Source of the DNA: Acetobacter cerevisiae
GTDB lineage: Bacteria; Pseudomonadota; Alphaproteobacteria; Acetobacterales; Acetobacteraceae
Length of the DNA stretch: 64,000 nucleotides
Assembly (NCBI RefSeq): GCF_001580535.1
Contig: NZ_LHZA01000151.1
Span: 21,739 to 85,738, forward strand
Direction of reading: 5' to 3'
The notes below the pieces were generated by a model. That model was given only the letters and a program-made list of their open reading frames with translations. It did no database searches and was not told where the DNA came from. The position numbers and the translations under genes were made by a program. Below, one piece after another: positions 1 to 8,770 of this stretch; the stretch's first letter is position 1, and every line of letters starts with the position of its first letter.

Positions 1-1
1 G

Positions 2-142
2 GTGCGGATGGAAGGCATGGGCTTTGTGCGGGATGATGGACAGGGCCGCTTTTTTGTCACCGATGAGGGTGAGGCTCGCCATGCGCGGGAAGTGCTGAAA
101 ATCGCAGACGGGCTCAAGCCAGCGTCTGTACCACATGAATGA
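2..142 (+). CDS. C-terminal end of a probable winged-helix protein (partial)
   Basis: The reading frame is open from the left edge to a TGA at 140-142, giving 46 visible residues; the start lies outside the window. The pattern GFVRDDGQGRFFVTDEGEA resembles the wing and following helix of winged-helix regulators (hydrophobic, charged turn, Gly-Arg, T-x-x-G). The stop overlaps the start of the next gene as ATGA, so the two are probably translated together, which would fit a two-gene regulatory unit. The family call rests on a short fragment and is an inference. Confidence 0.5.
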   Translation: MRMEGMGFVRDDGQGRFFVTDEGEARHAREVLKIADGLKPASVPHE

Positions 143-948
143 TTCGCCCGGATGATCTGTGGGAGGCGCTGGATGCACTGGCGCTGGAACAGGGCCTGAC
201 ACCCTCCGGTCTTGCTCGTGCGGCGGGACTGGACCCGACCACCTTTAATCCGTCTCGCAGGATCAGCCCGCATGGTGACATGCGGTGGATGGCATTACCC
301 ACCCTGCTGCGGGCGCTGGATGTTCTCAAAATTTCCCCGGCGGATTTTATTCGGAGGCTGGAAGGCGAGGGACGCGGGCAAGGGATTGGTGCAGCGCGGC
401 GCATTCGCGGCCTGCCACTCTCCCGCCTGCGGGGCAGCGGCCTGTTTGATAGCACAGGCCGCCCTAACGGCGTGTTGTGGGAAGACGTGACGCTCCCCTG
501 CGCCGTAACGGGAGACGCGTATGTCGTGCGCGTGGATACGGACAGTATGGAACCGCTGCTGCGCGAAGGCAGCTCACTGGTGCTGATGCCCGATATGCCG
601 CCCCGGCGTTCTGACCGTGTGTTGCTCTGGCGGTCGGGGATGGAGCCGGTTCTGGGGATTCTGCTGGATAATCCGCTGGAGGCGGGTGCGCAAAGGAAAG
701 CGGGTGTGCCGGAAAGCAGGCAGGTCGATCCGGTTGGCAGAACGGGTGGGAGAGCACTGTCCTCATCCCGCTGGGCTGTGCAGCCGTTTACCGCCAGTGC
801 CGCGCCTTTACGAGGGATCCCAGCCTACGCGGCGGCGGAGGAGGACATGCACGTGTCGTCACCTTTCGTGAGAGAAGACGCACTCGTACCCGTTCCGGAG
901 GGAAAAGCGGGTGTCTGGCTGCATCGCGTAGTGATGGGCACGTTCTGA
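139..948 (+). CDS. HTH regulator with S24 (LexA-like) peptidase fold
   Basis: A 269-residue protein whose start overlaps the upstream gene as ATGA. Residues about 8-60 look like a helix-turn-helix region (LARAAGLDPTTFNPS at about 25-39). Residues 131-150 carry the S24 signature DTDSMEPLLREGSSLVL, with Ser136 at the position of the LexA/CI nucleophile. The C-terminus WLHRVVMGTF is of the kind that ends this family. The catalytic lysine expected about 35 residues after the serine is not apparent: the segment RVLLWRSGMEPVLGILL has no Lys. It may therefore be a non-cleaving transcription factor. Family membership is fairly secure; the target genes are unknown. Confidence 0.75.
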   Translation: MIRPDDLWEALDALALEQGLTPSGLARAAGLDPTTFNPSRRISPHGDMRWMALPTLLRALDVLKISPADFIRRLEGEGRGQGIGAARRIRGLPLSRLRGSGLFDSTGRPNGVLWEDVTLPCAVTGDAYVVRVDTDSMEPLLREGSSLVLMPDMPPRRSDRVLLWRSGMEPVLGILLDNPLEAGAQRKAGVPESRQVDPVGRTGGRALSSSRWAVQPFTASAAPLRGIPAYAAAEEDMHVSSPFVREDALVPVPEGKAGVWLHRVVMGTF

Positions 949-1072
949 AAATGATGGTCGGACGTCACCCGATGCGTGATGTTTTGCCTTTGTGGAAAAA
1001 TTTACCGGGAAACAGACCCAAGTAGAGCGGAACTGGCTGACAAGTCTCTCCGTATCGCTTAAAGGGAGCAGC

Positions 1073-2878
1073 ATGACCGACACACCCCTTTCGCTCATCC
1101 GTAATTTCTCGATTATCGCCCATATTGACCATGGGAAATCGACACTGGCCGACCGCATGATTCAGGCTTGCGGGGCGTTGACCGCCCGCGAGATGACGAA
1201 TCAGGTGCTCGATAATATGGATCTTGAGCGTGAGCGTGGCATCACCATCAAGGCCCAGACCGTCCGGCTGACCTATCCGGCCAGGGACGGCAAGACCTAC
1301 GTCCTGAACCTGATGGACACGCCCGGACACGTTGACTTTGCGTATGAAGTCAGCCGCTCGCTGGCCGCGTGTGAAGGCTCGCTGCTGGTGGTGGATGCCT
1401 CGCAGGGTGTGGAAGCGCAGACACTGGCCAACGTGTATCAGGCCATTGATGCCAACCATGAAATTGTGCCGGTGCTGAACAAGGTCGATCTGCCCGCAGC
1501 TGACGTCGAGCGCGTCAAGGCGCAGATTGAGGAAGTGATTGGCATCCCCGCAGATGATGCGGTGGAAATTTCCGCCAAGACCGGCCTGAATATTGAAGGC
1601 GTGCTGGAAGCCGTCGTCACCCGCCTGCCGCCGCCGGTGGGCGATGCAGAAAAGCCGCTTCAGGCCATGCTGGTGGATAGCTGGTATGACCCGTATCTGG
1701 GCGTGATCGTGCTGGTGCGCGTCAAGGAAGGCCGGCTGCAGCGCGGCATGAAAATGCGCATGATGTCCAGCGGCGCTGTGCATCAGATTGATCAGGTCGG
1801 TGTGTTCGCCCCGCGTATGACGGCGGTGGAAAGCCTCGGTCCGGGTGAGATGGGCTACATCAATGCCGCCATCAAAACCGTGGCTGACTGTAACGTGGGT
1901 GACACCATTACCGATGACCGTCGCCCGGCGGACAAGGCTCTGGCAGGCTTCAAGCCCTCCATTCCGGTGGTCTGGTGTGGTCTGTTCCCCATTGTGGCGG
2001 ATGACTTTGAAAAGCTGCGCGACAGCCTGTCCAAACTGCGCCTGAACGATGCCTCGTTCCATTATGAGGCCGAGACATCCGCAGCACTGGGCTTTGGTTT
2101 CCGTTGCGGCTTCCTTGGTCTGCTGCATCTGGAAATTATTCAGGAGCGCCTGTCCCGCGAGTTCGATCTTGATCTGATCGCCACCGCGCCGTCCGTGGTG
2201 TACCACATCACGCTGACCAACGGACAGAAAGAAGAGCTGCACAACCCGGCCGATATGCCGGACCTCTCCCAGATCGAGACAATTGACGAGCCGTGGATCA
2301 AGGCCACCATCATGGTGCCGGATGAATATCTGGGCGCTGTGCTGACCCTGTGCACGGAGCGTCGTGGTGTGCAGGTGGACCTGACCTACGTGGGCAGCCG
2401 CGCCATGGCTGTCTATCGCCTGCCGCTGAACGAGGTGGTGTTTGACTTCTATGACCGCCTGAAGTCTCTCACACGCGGCTACGCCAGCTTTGATTATCAG
2501 ATGGATGGGTACGAGGAGAGTGACCTCGTGCGCATTTCCATTCTGGTCAATCAGGAGCCGGTGGATGCGCTGTCCTTCATTGCGCATCGCTCTGCAGCGG
2601 AAACCCGTGGCCGTGCTATTTGTGCCCGCCTGAAAGACCTCATTCCCCGCCAGCTGTTCAAGATCGCCGTTCAGGCGGCCATTGGCAGCAAGGTGATTGC
2701 GCGTGAGACCATTGGTGCACTGTCCAAGGATGTGACGGCCAAATGTTATGGCGGTGATATCTCCCGTAAGCGCAAACTGCTGGAAAAGCAGAAAGAGGGT
2801 AAAAAGCGCATGCGGCAGTTCGGGAAAGTGGAAATTCCGCAGAGCGCCTTCCTCGCCGCTCTGAAAATGGATGGCTAA
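1073..2878 (+). CDS. lepA: Elongation factor 4 (LepA) GTPase
   Basis: A 601-residue translational GTPase of full family length. LepA binds ribosomes, promotes back-translocation in vitro and affects initiation in vivo. Visible motifs are G1 AHIDHGKST (16-24), G2 RGITIK (55-60), G3 DTPGH (82-86) and G4 NKVD (136-139). The EF-G-like domains follow, then the LepA-specific C-terminal domain with the basic motif [20 protein letters not shown] chose the ATG at 1073 because AAAGGGAG lies just upstream and [21 protein letters not shown] matches the usual N-terminus. The frame is open about 80 bases further upstream but without a supporting site. In many alphaproteobacteria lepB is not adjacent; here it lies 12 kb downstream. 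Confidence 0.97.
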   Translation: MTDTPLSLIRNFSIIAHIDHGKSTLADRMIQACGALTAREMTNQVLDNMDLERERGITIKAQTVRLTYPARDGKTYVLNLMDTPGHVDFAYEVSRSLAACEGSLLVVDASQGVEAQTLANVYQAIDANHEIVPVLNKVDLPAADVERVKAQIEEVIGIPADDAVEISAKTGLNIEGVLEAVVTRLPPPVGDAEKPLQAMLVDSWYDPYLGVIVLVRVKEGRLQRGMKMRMMSSGAVHQIDQVGVFAPRMTAVESLGPGEMGYINAAIKTVADCNVGDTITDDRRPADKALAGFKPSIPVVWCGLFPIVADDFEKLRDSLSKLRLNDASFHYEAETSAALGFGFRCGFLGLLHLEIIQERLSREFDLDLIATAPSVVYHITLTNGQKEELHNPADMPDLSQIETIDEPWIKATIMVPDEYLGAVLTLCTERRGVQVDLTYVGSRAMAVYRLPLNEVVFDFYDRLKSLTRGYASFDYQMDGYEESDLVRISILVNQEPVDALSFIAHRSAAETRGRAICARLKDLIPRQLFKIAVQAAIGSKVIARETIGALSKDVTAKCYGGDISRKRKLLEKQKEGKKRMRQFGKVEIPQSAFLAALKMDG

Positions 2879-2978
2879 CACTGGCATGGCAGGCCTGCGG
2901 CAGCGTTAAGGCGGACTTGATCCGTCCTGTTTTCGCTCCTATGTCGGAGGTCTTCCAGCCGGAGTTGGTATCACCTTC

Positions 2979-4154
2979 ATGAACAGCACAGCGCCTCTTG
3001 ATGTCGGCGACCATCAGCACGCCACCTTCCCCGATGGGCTGGATCTGGAATGCGGTGTGCATCTGCCATCCCTTGATGTGGCCTATCGCACCTACGGCCA
3101 GCTTTCCCCCAGACGGGACAACGCCATTGTCATCTGCCACGCCTTTACGGGGGACCAGTATGTGGCGGAAACGCATCCGCAAACCGGCAAGCCCGGCTGG
3201 TGGGGGCGCATGGTGGGGCCGGGGCGGCCGATTGATACCGACCGCTTTTTCGTTATCTGTATGAACGTGCTGGGGGGCTGCATGGGCAGCACCGGTCCGC
3301 GCTCCCTCAAGCCAGCCTGTGCAGAAGGCAGGGTAGAGCGCTGGGGTACGGATTTCCCGCCCATCACCATCCGGGACATGGTGCGTGCCCAGTATAAGCT
3401 GGTGCGCTCTTTAGGGATTGAGCGGCTGTTTGCCGTGGTCGGTGGCTCCATGGGCGGCATGCAGGTGCTGGAATGGGCCGTGACGTATCCACACATGATG
3501 CTGGCGGCCATGCCGATTGCCACGGCACCCTTCCATTCGGCCCAGAATATTGCGTTTAACGAGGTCGGGCGTCAGGCCATTTTTGCTGACCCCGAGTGGT
3601 ATGGCGGGCGCTACTGGGAACATAATGTGGTCCCGGCTCGTGGGCTGGCCGTGGCGCGTATGATGGCGCACATCACCTATCTTTCGGAAGAAGCCCTGAC
3701 CCGCAAGTTCGGCCGCCGGGTGCGGCAGGAACCCAAAGATGCGCAGGCCCCGGAAGCCTCTCTGGCCATGTTTGGGGATGTGTTCGAGGTGGAATCCTAC
3801 CTGCGCTATCAGGGCTCGGCCTTTGTACGGCGGTTTGATGCCAATTCCTACCTGACCATTACCCGCGCCATGGACTGGTTTGACCTCGCTGCCGAGCATG
3901 ACGGCGAACTGCCTGCGGCCTTTGCGGGTACGCCGGTGCGGTTCTGTGTGGTGTCGTTCTCGTCCGACTGGCTGTTCCCCACGTCCAGCTCCCGCTATCT
4001 GGTGCGCGCGCTCAATCAGGCTGCGGCTAACGTCTCCTTTGTGGAGATTGAAACGGACAAGGGGCATGACGCCTTTCTGCTGGATGAACCGGATTTTGAC
4101 AGAACCGTGCGGGGCTTCCTGTGCGGTGTGGCAGATCATGCAGGGCTTGCCTGA
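2979..4154 (+). CDS. metX: Homoserine O-acetyltransferase (MetX)
   Basis: A 391-residue alpha/beta-hydrolase-fold enzyme that acetylates homoserine from acetyl-CoA (or succinylates it in some relatives) for methionine synthesis. The nucleophile elbow GGSMGG places the catalytic serine at 157, with candidate Asp330 (SSDWLFP) and His363 (KGHDAFLL). Length and motif order match the family. The stop overlaps the metW start as TGATG, the usual metXW arrangement. About 100 bases separate it from lepA and contain a small hairpin (CTCC, six bases, GGAG) but no SAM riboswitch that I recognise. Acyl-donor choice cannot be read from the sequence by eye. Confidence 0.95.
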   Translation: MNSTAPLDVGDHQHATFPDGLDLECGVHLPSLDVAYRTYGQLSPRRDNAIVICHAFTGDQYVAETHPQTGKPGWWGRMVGPGRPIDTDRFFVICMNVLGGCMGSTGPRSLKPACAEGRVERWGTDFPPITIRDMVRAQYKLVRSLGIERLFAVVGGSMGGMQVLEWAVTYPHMMLAAMPIATAPFHSAQNIAFNEVGRQAIFADPEWYGGRYWEHNVVPARGLAVARMMAHITYLSEEALTRKFGRRVRQEPKDAQAPEASLAMFGDVFEVESYLRYQGSAFVRRFDANSYLTITRAMDWFDLAAEHDGELPAAFAGTPVRFCVVSFSSDWLFPTSSSRYLVRALNQAAANVSFVEIETDKGHDAFLLDEPDFDRTVRGFLCGVADHAGLA

Positions 4155-4783
4155 TGCGTCTTGATCAACGGCTGATTGCAGAAATGATCGAACCCGGTAC
4201 CCGGGTGCTGGATGTCGGCAGCGGTGATGGCGCGCTGATTGACCATCTGTTCCGCCTGCGCGGCTGTGATGCCCGTGGTATTGAAATTGATATGCGGGAA
4301 GTGACCCGCTCCGTTGCCCACGGCCTGCCCGTGGTGCATGGGGATGCGGACCACGATCTGGCGCATTACCCCAATGATGCGTTTGATTATGTGGTGTTGC
4401 AGCGCACGCTTCAGGCCGTGGAACGCCCGCGGGAAGTGCTGCGGCAAATGCTGCGCATCGGGCGGCACGCCATTGTCTCCTTCCCCAACTTTGGCCACTG
4501 GCAATTGCGGCTGAAACTGTTGCTGAGCGGGCGGATGCCCATGACAGCCGTCTGGCATACCCCGTGGTATGAAACGCCCAATATTCATCCCTGCACCATT
4601 CGGGACTTCATCGCGCTGTGCGCGGAAGAGGGCTATTGCGTGCAGCAATGGATGGCGGTGGATGAAGATGGCGAGCGCGCCCCCTGGCGGCGGTCCATCC
4701 GGCTGGCCAACCTGTTTGGTGAGCAGGCGCTGTTCCTGCTGCGGCGCGAAGGTGAGTGCCCGCCGCCGCCAGAGGAAAGCTGA
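4154..4783 (+). CDS. metW: Methionine biosynthesis protein MetW
   Basis: A 209-residue class I methyltransferase-fold protein. The SAM-binding motif VLDVGSGDG lies at about 18-26, followed by the acidic loop GIEID and the conserved segment FPNFGHW. In proteobacteria MetW is co-transcribed with MetX and is needed for full homoserine acetyltransferase function, probably as a partner of MetX. The start ATG shares its A with the metX stop (TGATG). A longer upstream frame exists inside metX but would give a non-homologous N-terminus. The C-terminal 10 residues are Pro/Glu-rich and probably disordered. Confidence 0.93.
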   Translation: MRLDQRLIAEMIEPGTRVLDVGSGDGALIDHLFRLRGCDARGIEIDMREVTRSVAHGLPVVHGDADHDLAHYPNDAFDYVVLQRTLQAVERPREVLRQMLRIGRHAIVSFPNFGHWQLRLKLLLSGRMPMTAVWHTPWYETPNIHPCTIRDFIALCAEEGYCVQQWMAVDEDGERAPWRRSIRLANLFGEQALFLLRREGECPPPPEES

Positions 4784-5063
4784 CCGGAAGCGAAGAGGCG
4801 TTGTTTGCGCTGGCCGTTTTGCGGGCTGAAGCGGCGGTTTTGAACAACTTGTGAAGATTTCTTCTAAAACTTTGGTTAGTTCGCAACGGAACCGGATGCT
4901 CTCTTTGGAAAAGGAAGCGCCTGTTCTGTTTTTTAAAACCTCCTTTAAAATTGAGCAGCGATGGCTTTTGTTTCATTGCGTCTGCGCGCTGCGGCCTGAG
5001 GCGTGAACAGACTGTGACGATTATATGGCGGCTTTCTTTTAGGACCAATATGGTACGGAAGGC

Positions 5064-5092
5064 TTGCGGGGCAGGAAAACTCCACTTATATA
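5064..5092 (+). promoter_or_regulatory. Possible sigma70 promoter for the helicase gene
   Basis: TTGCGG at 5064-5069 and TATATA at 5087-5092 are separated by 17 bases. Four of six positions fit the -10 and three of six the -35 consensus. Transcription from here would give a leader of about 195 bases before the helicase ATG. The call is pattern-based only. Confidence 0.35.
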
Positions 5093-5107
5093 CAAATCAA
5101 GGCAGGG

Positions 5108-5132
5108 TTTTCAGACTGGCTTTTTCTGAAAA
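5108..5132 (+). repeat. Inverted repeat in the helicase leader
   Basis: TTTTCAG (5108-5114) and CTGAAAA (5126-5132) are perfect inverted copies with an 11-base T-rich loop. The repeat lies just downstream of the putative promoter, so it would fold in the leader RNA. Its role is unknown; a regulatory leader hairpin is one possibility. Confidence 0.4.
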
Positions 5133-5292
5133 GACGTGACGCTGCCAGCATTGTTAAAAAATGTTCATGAATGCGGGTGAGGGATCGTGCACAGGGTGTG
5201 CCGTTTTCACTCCGTCCTGACACGATATGGTGCGTAACTGAAAAAGGGTGGTCTCGTCTCGCTTTTCAGGCTGCACGAAAAGGTTTGCCCTG

Positions 5293-6633
5293 ATGATTAC
5301 GTTTTCTGAACTGAATCTTGCCCCTCCTCTGTTGAAGGCGCTGGCTGAGCAGGGGTATGAAACCCCGACCCCCATTCAGGCCCAGTCCATCCCGCATCTG
5401 CTGCAAGGCCGTGATCTGCTGGGTCTGGCCCAGACAGGCACCGGGAAGACCGCAGCGTTTGCTCTGCCTATTCTGAACCACCTTAATGCTCACCCCAAGG
5501 TTGCAGGCCCTAAAAAGCCGCGCGTTCTGGTGCTGGCTCCCACGCGTGAGCTGGTTTCCCAGATCAGCGAAAGCTTTAAGGCCTATGCCCGTCACATGAA
5601 ATTCACGCAGGCCGTTGTGTTTGGTGGCGTGGGGCAGGGGCGTCAGGTTGAAGCCATGCGCCGTGGCGTGGATGTGCTGGTTGCAGCTCCCGGCCGCCTG
5701 CTGGACCTGATCGGTCAGGGCTATATTGACCTCTCCGGCCTTGAAGTGCTGGTGCTGGATGAAGCCGACCGCATGCTGGACATGGGGTTTGTGCGCGATA
5801 TCCGCCGCATCATGACCTATCTGCCCGCAAAACGGCAGACACTGCTGTTCTCTGCCACCATGCCGCGCAGCATTGCGGATCTGGCGAACTCTCTGCTGCA
5901 TGATCCGGCCAAGGTGGAAGTCACCCCGCCGTCCAGCACGGTGGACCGTATCCAGCAGGCTGTGATGTTTGTGGAAGGCACCGACAAGCGCGATGCTCTG
6001 CTGACACTGGTGGAATCCCCCAAGGTTGCCCGCGCCGTGGTGTTCACCCTCATGAAGCATGAGGCCAACAAGGTTGCGGAATTCCTGAACAAAAACAACG
6101 TGGTGGCGGAAGCCATTCACGGCAACAAGTCTCAGGGTGCGCGTGAGCGGGCCATGAGCGGTTTCCGTGCTGGCAGCGTTAAAGTGCTGGTCGCGACCGA
6201 CATTGCAGCACGTGGCATTGACGTGGACGATGTGAGCCACGTCTTCAACTACGATCTGCCGAACGTGCCGGAAAGCTACGTCCACCGCATTGGTCGGACG
6301 GCTCGTGCAGGGCGTGATGGCTGGGCCGTGTCCTTCTGTGACCCGGAACAGCGCGCCTGGCTGCGTGATATTGAAAAAACCATTGGCAAGCCCATTCCGG
6401 TGGTGCGTGACCACCCCTGGCACTCCGAAAGTGCTGAGGTCTCTACCATGCGTCCGCCCGTGCTGGGTGGCGGTGGCCGTGGGCGCGGTGGTCCGCCGCG
6501 TGGCGGGAATGGCGGCGGCGGTGGTCGTGGCCGTGGTGGCCCGCCGCGTGGTGGCAATGGTGGCGGTGGCCGTCCGGGTGGCGGTGGTCGCTCCGGTGGC
6601 GGCGCATCGTCTGGCCGTGGCCGCGCCTTCTAA
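5293..6633 (+). CDS. DEAD-box RNA helicase, RhlE-like, with RGG tail
   Basis: A 446-residue ATP-dependent RNA helicase. The Q motif region TPTPIQAQSIP lies at 25-35, motif I AQTGTGKT at 46-53, motif II DEAD at 156-159, motif III SAT at 187-189 and motif VI HRIGRTARAG near 330. The last 50 or so residues are a low-complexity Gly/Arg/Pro tail in which the unit RGRGGPPRGGNGGGG occurs twice, a typical RNA-binding RGG extension. The start at 5293 gives MITFSELNLAPPLL, the usual RhlE opening; a longer frame from 5248 is open but adds unconserved residues. The gene stands alone with a long AT-rich leader and a terminator about 40 bases after its stop, and likely works in ribosome assembly or RNA decay. 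Confidence 0.93.
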   Translation: MITFSELNLAPPLLKALAEQGYETPTPIQAQSIPHLLQGRDLLGLAQTGTGKTAAFALPILNHLNAHPKVAGPKKPRVLVLAPTRELVSQISESFKAYARHMKFTQAVVFGGVGQGRQVEAMRRGVDVLVAAPGRLLDLIGQGYIDLSGLEVLVLDEADRMLDMGFVRDIRRIMTYLPAKRQTLLFSATMPRSIADLANSLLHDPAKVEVTPPSSTVDRIQQAVMFVEGTDKRDALLTLVESPKVARAVVFTLMKHEANKVAEFLNKNNVVAEAIHGNKSQGARERAMSGFRAGSVKVLVATDIAARGIDVDDVSHVFNYDLPNVPESYVHRIGRTARAGRDGWAVSFCDPEQRAWLRDIEKTIGKPIPVVRDHPWHSESAEVSTMRPPVLGGGGRGRGGPPRGGNGGGGGRGRGGPPRGGNGGGGRPGGGGRSGGGASSGRGRAF

Positions 6634-6670
6634 GAGTTATCCTGACCCCTTCCGGGGTTACGGTGAGTGC

Positions 6671-6709
6671 AAAAAAGCCGCTGGGGAGCAATCCTCAGCG
6701 GCTTTTTTT
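6671..6709 (+). terminator. Strong bidirectional intrinsic terminator
   Basis: AAAAAAGCCGCTGGGGA at 6671-6687 pairs with 6692-6708 around the loop GCAA, giving a 17-bp stem with one G-U pair and flanking A and T runs. It ends the helicase transcript on the plus strand. On the minus strand it lies exactly after the ancestral stop codon of the phosphodiesterase gene. Confidence 0.9.
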
Positions 6710-6893
6710 ATGGCTGGCTGCCAGTTGTTGGAGTTTTTGGGGTGCGTGCGGCAGAGGGTAAGGGCGCTTGTGGACTAAGCCGCACCGATACGGCGCAATG
6801 GTCAGAGAGGTTGGCTATCTGGCCGATAGGTCATCACACGCAAGGAATGTGGTTGCAGCCAGCTTTGTGTGCCGCCGCCCAGCAGAATATGGC
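6708..6893 (-). pseudogene. Frame-displaced C-terminal part of the phosphodiesterase gene
   Basis: Downstream of the intact frame, homologous-looking C-terminal sequence continues in other frames. From about 6893 to 6825 the -1 frame reads HILLGGGTQSWLQPHSLRVM and then TYR. From about 6825 the original frame resumes with NLSDHCAVSVRL and runs to a TAA at 6708-6710, which abuts the terminator. The IDH and SDH motifs are hallmark active-site elements of the EEP superfamily. Two compensating indels (near 6892 and 6820-6827) therefore separate the intact frame from its expected end. Confidence 0.7.
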
Positions 6894-7739
6894 AATGAAA
6901 TAAGAGCCGTTTTCGCACGGGCTGGCCCATCCGGCACTTGTCAGGCTCAGCGGGGCTGCGTGAGTCAGCAGCAGGAAAAACGGATCATAAACCGTCATGC
7001 GCCGGTTGAAATCGCCCATAATCACAAAGGCTTCATGCGCAGCAGCGCGGGCGCTGATCCAGTTTTGCAGCACGCCAAACTGTTGCACGAGAATGGGGCA
7101 GTTATGCTGCTTGTCTGCAACCGGATTGTCCCAGCAGCCGGTTTTGAGATGCAGAACCAGAATACGGAGTGGCGTTGTGCCGGTCTCTACCGTCACATCC
7201 AGCCCACGGCGCAGTTGATGTGCGGCGGTTGCGGGGGCGACGTCCAGTTCCACCAGATCCGGGTTTTTGTGGGCGCGGAGCGGTTTGCGGATAGCCAGCG
7301 CCGGGTGCTGGAGAAGGGCGTCATCCGTCATGAAGATCTGATAGGTACGGGCGGAGAAAAGCCGCTCTGCCGTGGTGGCGGCGTCCACTTCCTGTAGTCC
7401 GATGATATCAGCATCCAGATGCTGCGCGTAGGCCGCCAGTTTTTCAAAATCGGCGGCAGTGCGATGTGGTCGGTCCGGTGGAGCGGTTGCGGCTAGCGGC
7501 CCATCTTCCGCCATCAGCCATTCCATATTCCATGTCGCCAGTTTGAGTGGATGGGCCGGAGCCGAAGCCGAAGCGGCTGTCGGCGTCGAAGGTGCGTGCT
7601 CTGGCTGTAATGGGGGAGTGATGAGCGCGTGTTCAGCCGGGGAGTTGGCGAGAGCGCGTTGCGTGAGGCAGCCGGTCACTGCCGCTCCCAGAAGGCACAC
7701 GGCACCAGCGAGCGCCAGAGAGTGTGCAAAGCGGCTCAT
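6834..7739 (-). CDS. EEP-superfamily phosphodiesterase lipoprotein, C-terminus frameshifted
   Basis: The intact frame gives 301 residues. The N-terminus has a signal segment and a lipobox with Cys24 (AAVTGC), so it should be an envelope lipoprotein. It belongs to the endonuclease/exonuclease/phosphatase superfamily: ATWNMEW (Asn71, Glu73), IGLQEVD (Glu117) and GDFNRR. The last 24 residues after SYFI are unlike the family; the expected ending continues out of frame to 6708 (separate entry). As read, the product lacks the terminal Asp-His motifs and is probably inactive. The ATG at 7739 was chosen because it starts the signal peptide; the frame upstream runs through the carbonic anhydrase terminator. 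The substrate is unknown. Confidence 0.8.
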   Translation of the reverse strand: MSRFAHSLALAGAVCLLGAAVTGCLTQRALANSPAEHALITPPLQPEHAPSTPTAASASAPAHPLKLATWNMEWLMAEDGPLAATAPPDRPHRTAADFEKLAAYAQHLDADIIGLQEVDAATTAERLFSARTYQIFMTDDALLQHPALAIRKPLRAHKNPDLVELDVAPATAAHQLRRGLDVTVETGTTPLRILVLHLKTGCWDNPVADKQHNCPILVQQFGVLQNWISARAAAHEAFVIMGDFNRRMTVYDPFFLLLTHAAPLSLTSAGWASPCENGSYFIAIFCWAAAHKAGCNHIPCV

Positions 7740-7745
7740 GCAAAG

Positions 7746-7775
7746 AAAAACCGGCGAAGCAGGCGCTCCGCCGGT
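7746..7775 (-). terminator. Intrinsic terminator of the carbonic anhydrase gene
   Basis: Read on the minus strand, ACCGGCGGAGC, loop GCCT, GCTTCGCCGGT and TTTTT form an 11-bp stem with one mismatch followed by a U-run. It sits between the carbonic anhydrase stop (7809) and the phosphodiesterase start (7739). Confidence 0.8.
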
Positions 7776-7808
7776 CCTGGTCTTGTTTGAAAGCAAACCG
7801 TCTGACTC

Positions 7809-8492
7809 TTAGGCTGGTTCGGCTTCCAGATGCGAAATGGCTTCCGCAATAGTGGTGGTTTTACGGGTCTGTTCATCAAGAATGGTGATTTCGCCGGTGC
7901 CGATGTCGTAGAACCAGCCCTGCAGGAACAGTGTGCCGCGCGCCATACCGGCTACCACAGCCGGGTGCGTTTTCAGGTGGGACAGTTGCAGCAGCACATT
8001 CTGTTCAGACAGGCTGCGGACGTTGGCCGGGCCAGCATCTTCTGCTTTCAGGTCGCCCAGGGCTGCGCGGGCGGCTTCTGCATTGCGCAGCCATCTGCGG
8101 ACCGTCGGCATTTTGTCCAGACCGCTTTTTTCCGGAGCGAGCAGGGCCTTCATCGCGCCGCAATCGGAATGGCCGCAGACAATAATGGCGGACACACCCA
8201 GCCCAGCCACAGCGTATTCCACAGCGGAAGAGACGCCACCCAGCATTTCGCCATAGGCCGGAACGATGTTGCCAATGTTGCGCAGAATGAACAGATCACC
8301 CGGTTCCGTCTGGGTAATCAGGCTGGGGTTAATACGGCTGTCCGCGCAGGCAATAAACAGGGCATTCGGAGACTGGCCATCTGCCAGAGCAGCAAAAAGG
8401 TTCTGCTTGGCCGGGAAAATTTCAGTGTTGAAGTGTTCAACGCCGCGCAGCAGCGAAAGGAGGCTGGCTCGGGCTTCAGAACAAGTAGGCAT
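7809..8492 (-). CDS. Beta-class carbonic anhydrase
   Basis: A 227-residue zinc enzyme interconverting CO2 and bicarbonate, presumably cytosolic since no signal peptide is seen. The zinc and catalytic set is CADSR (Cys49, Asp51, Arg53) and GHSDCG (His108, Cys111), the plant/bacterial beta-class pattern. The ATG at 8492 has GGAG about 6 bases upstream. A TTG four codons earlier is in frame but overlaps that ribosome binding site. It is monocistronic, with its own terminator. Bicarbonate would feed carboxylases and nucleotide synthesis. Confidence 0.95.
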   Translation of the reverse strand: MPTCSEARASLLSLLRGVEHFNTEIFPAKQNLFAALADGQSPNALFIACADSRINPSLITQTEPGDLFILRNIGNIVPAYGEMLGGVSSAVEYAVAGLGVSAIIVCGHSDCGAMKALLAPEKSGLDKMPTVRRWLRNAEAARAALGDLKAEDAGPANVRSLSEQNVLLQLSHLKTHPAVVAGMARGTLFLQGWFYDIGTGEITILDEQTRKTTTIAEAISHLEAEPA

Positions 8493-8650
8493 AGGCTTCT
8501 CCAAAAAATACTCATAAGGGTGCAGGCTTCGGTCGTGGCCAGGGACTTCTGTTCTGCATGATAGAGTTGAATAGAACGCATGGCACCGGCTTTTTTTCCG
8601 TTTGTCTGAAATTTTTTTTACAGAAAATCAGGTGGCCGGCACAGTCCACT

Positions 8651-8708
8651 AAAAAATACCCCTGCCAGCGTGGTCCGAAAAGGGGAAGGACCAGCTGAAG
8701 CAGGGGTA
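8651..8708 (-). terminator. Intrinsic terminator of the NYN nuclease gene
   Basis: On the minus strand TACCCCTGC at 8708-8700 pairs with GCAGGGGTA at 8665-8657. An inner stem (CAGC and TGGTCC pairing with GGACCA and GCTG) lies within it, and TTTTTT (8656-8651) follows. It is the only clear element in the 278 bases between the carbonic anhydrase and NYN genes. Confidence 0.85.
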
Positions 8709-8770
8709 GTGTCTTAAAACGGATCAGTCATGCGGGTGGCGTTTGGAAAAGGGCCACTCGCTCGGATAGA

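Larger units (their letters stand above)
4784..5292. other. 509-base gene-free stretch before the DEAD-box helicase
   Basis: No convincing coding frame is seen; a 62-codon open frame at 4951-5139 lacks a start site and has atypical composition. The stretch is more AT-rich than its surroundings. It contains a possible sigma70 promoter (5064-5092), an inverted repeat (5108-5132) and a long leader to the helicase start. I see no tRNA-like or terminator-like structure with a clear U-run after metW. Confidence 0.6.

Noticed and set aside
965..2887. A 640-codon open frame on the minus strand opposite lepA
   Set aside because: lepA is unmistakable on the plus strand, and the antisense frame gives a His/Gln/Arg-rich product without domains, a normal by-product of GC-rich codon usage.
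2879..2978. Possible SAM riboswitch before metX
   Set aside because: Only a small hairpin (CTCC/GGAG) is visible; I find neither the SAM-II pseudoknot pattern nor SAM-I motifs.
4951..5139. A 62-codon open frame in the gap before the helicase gene
   Set aside because: There is no ribosome binding site, it spans the putative promoter and inverted repeat, and its composition is unlike that of neighbouring genes.
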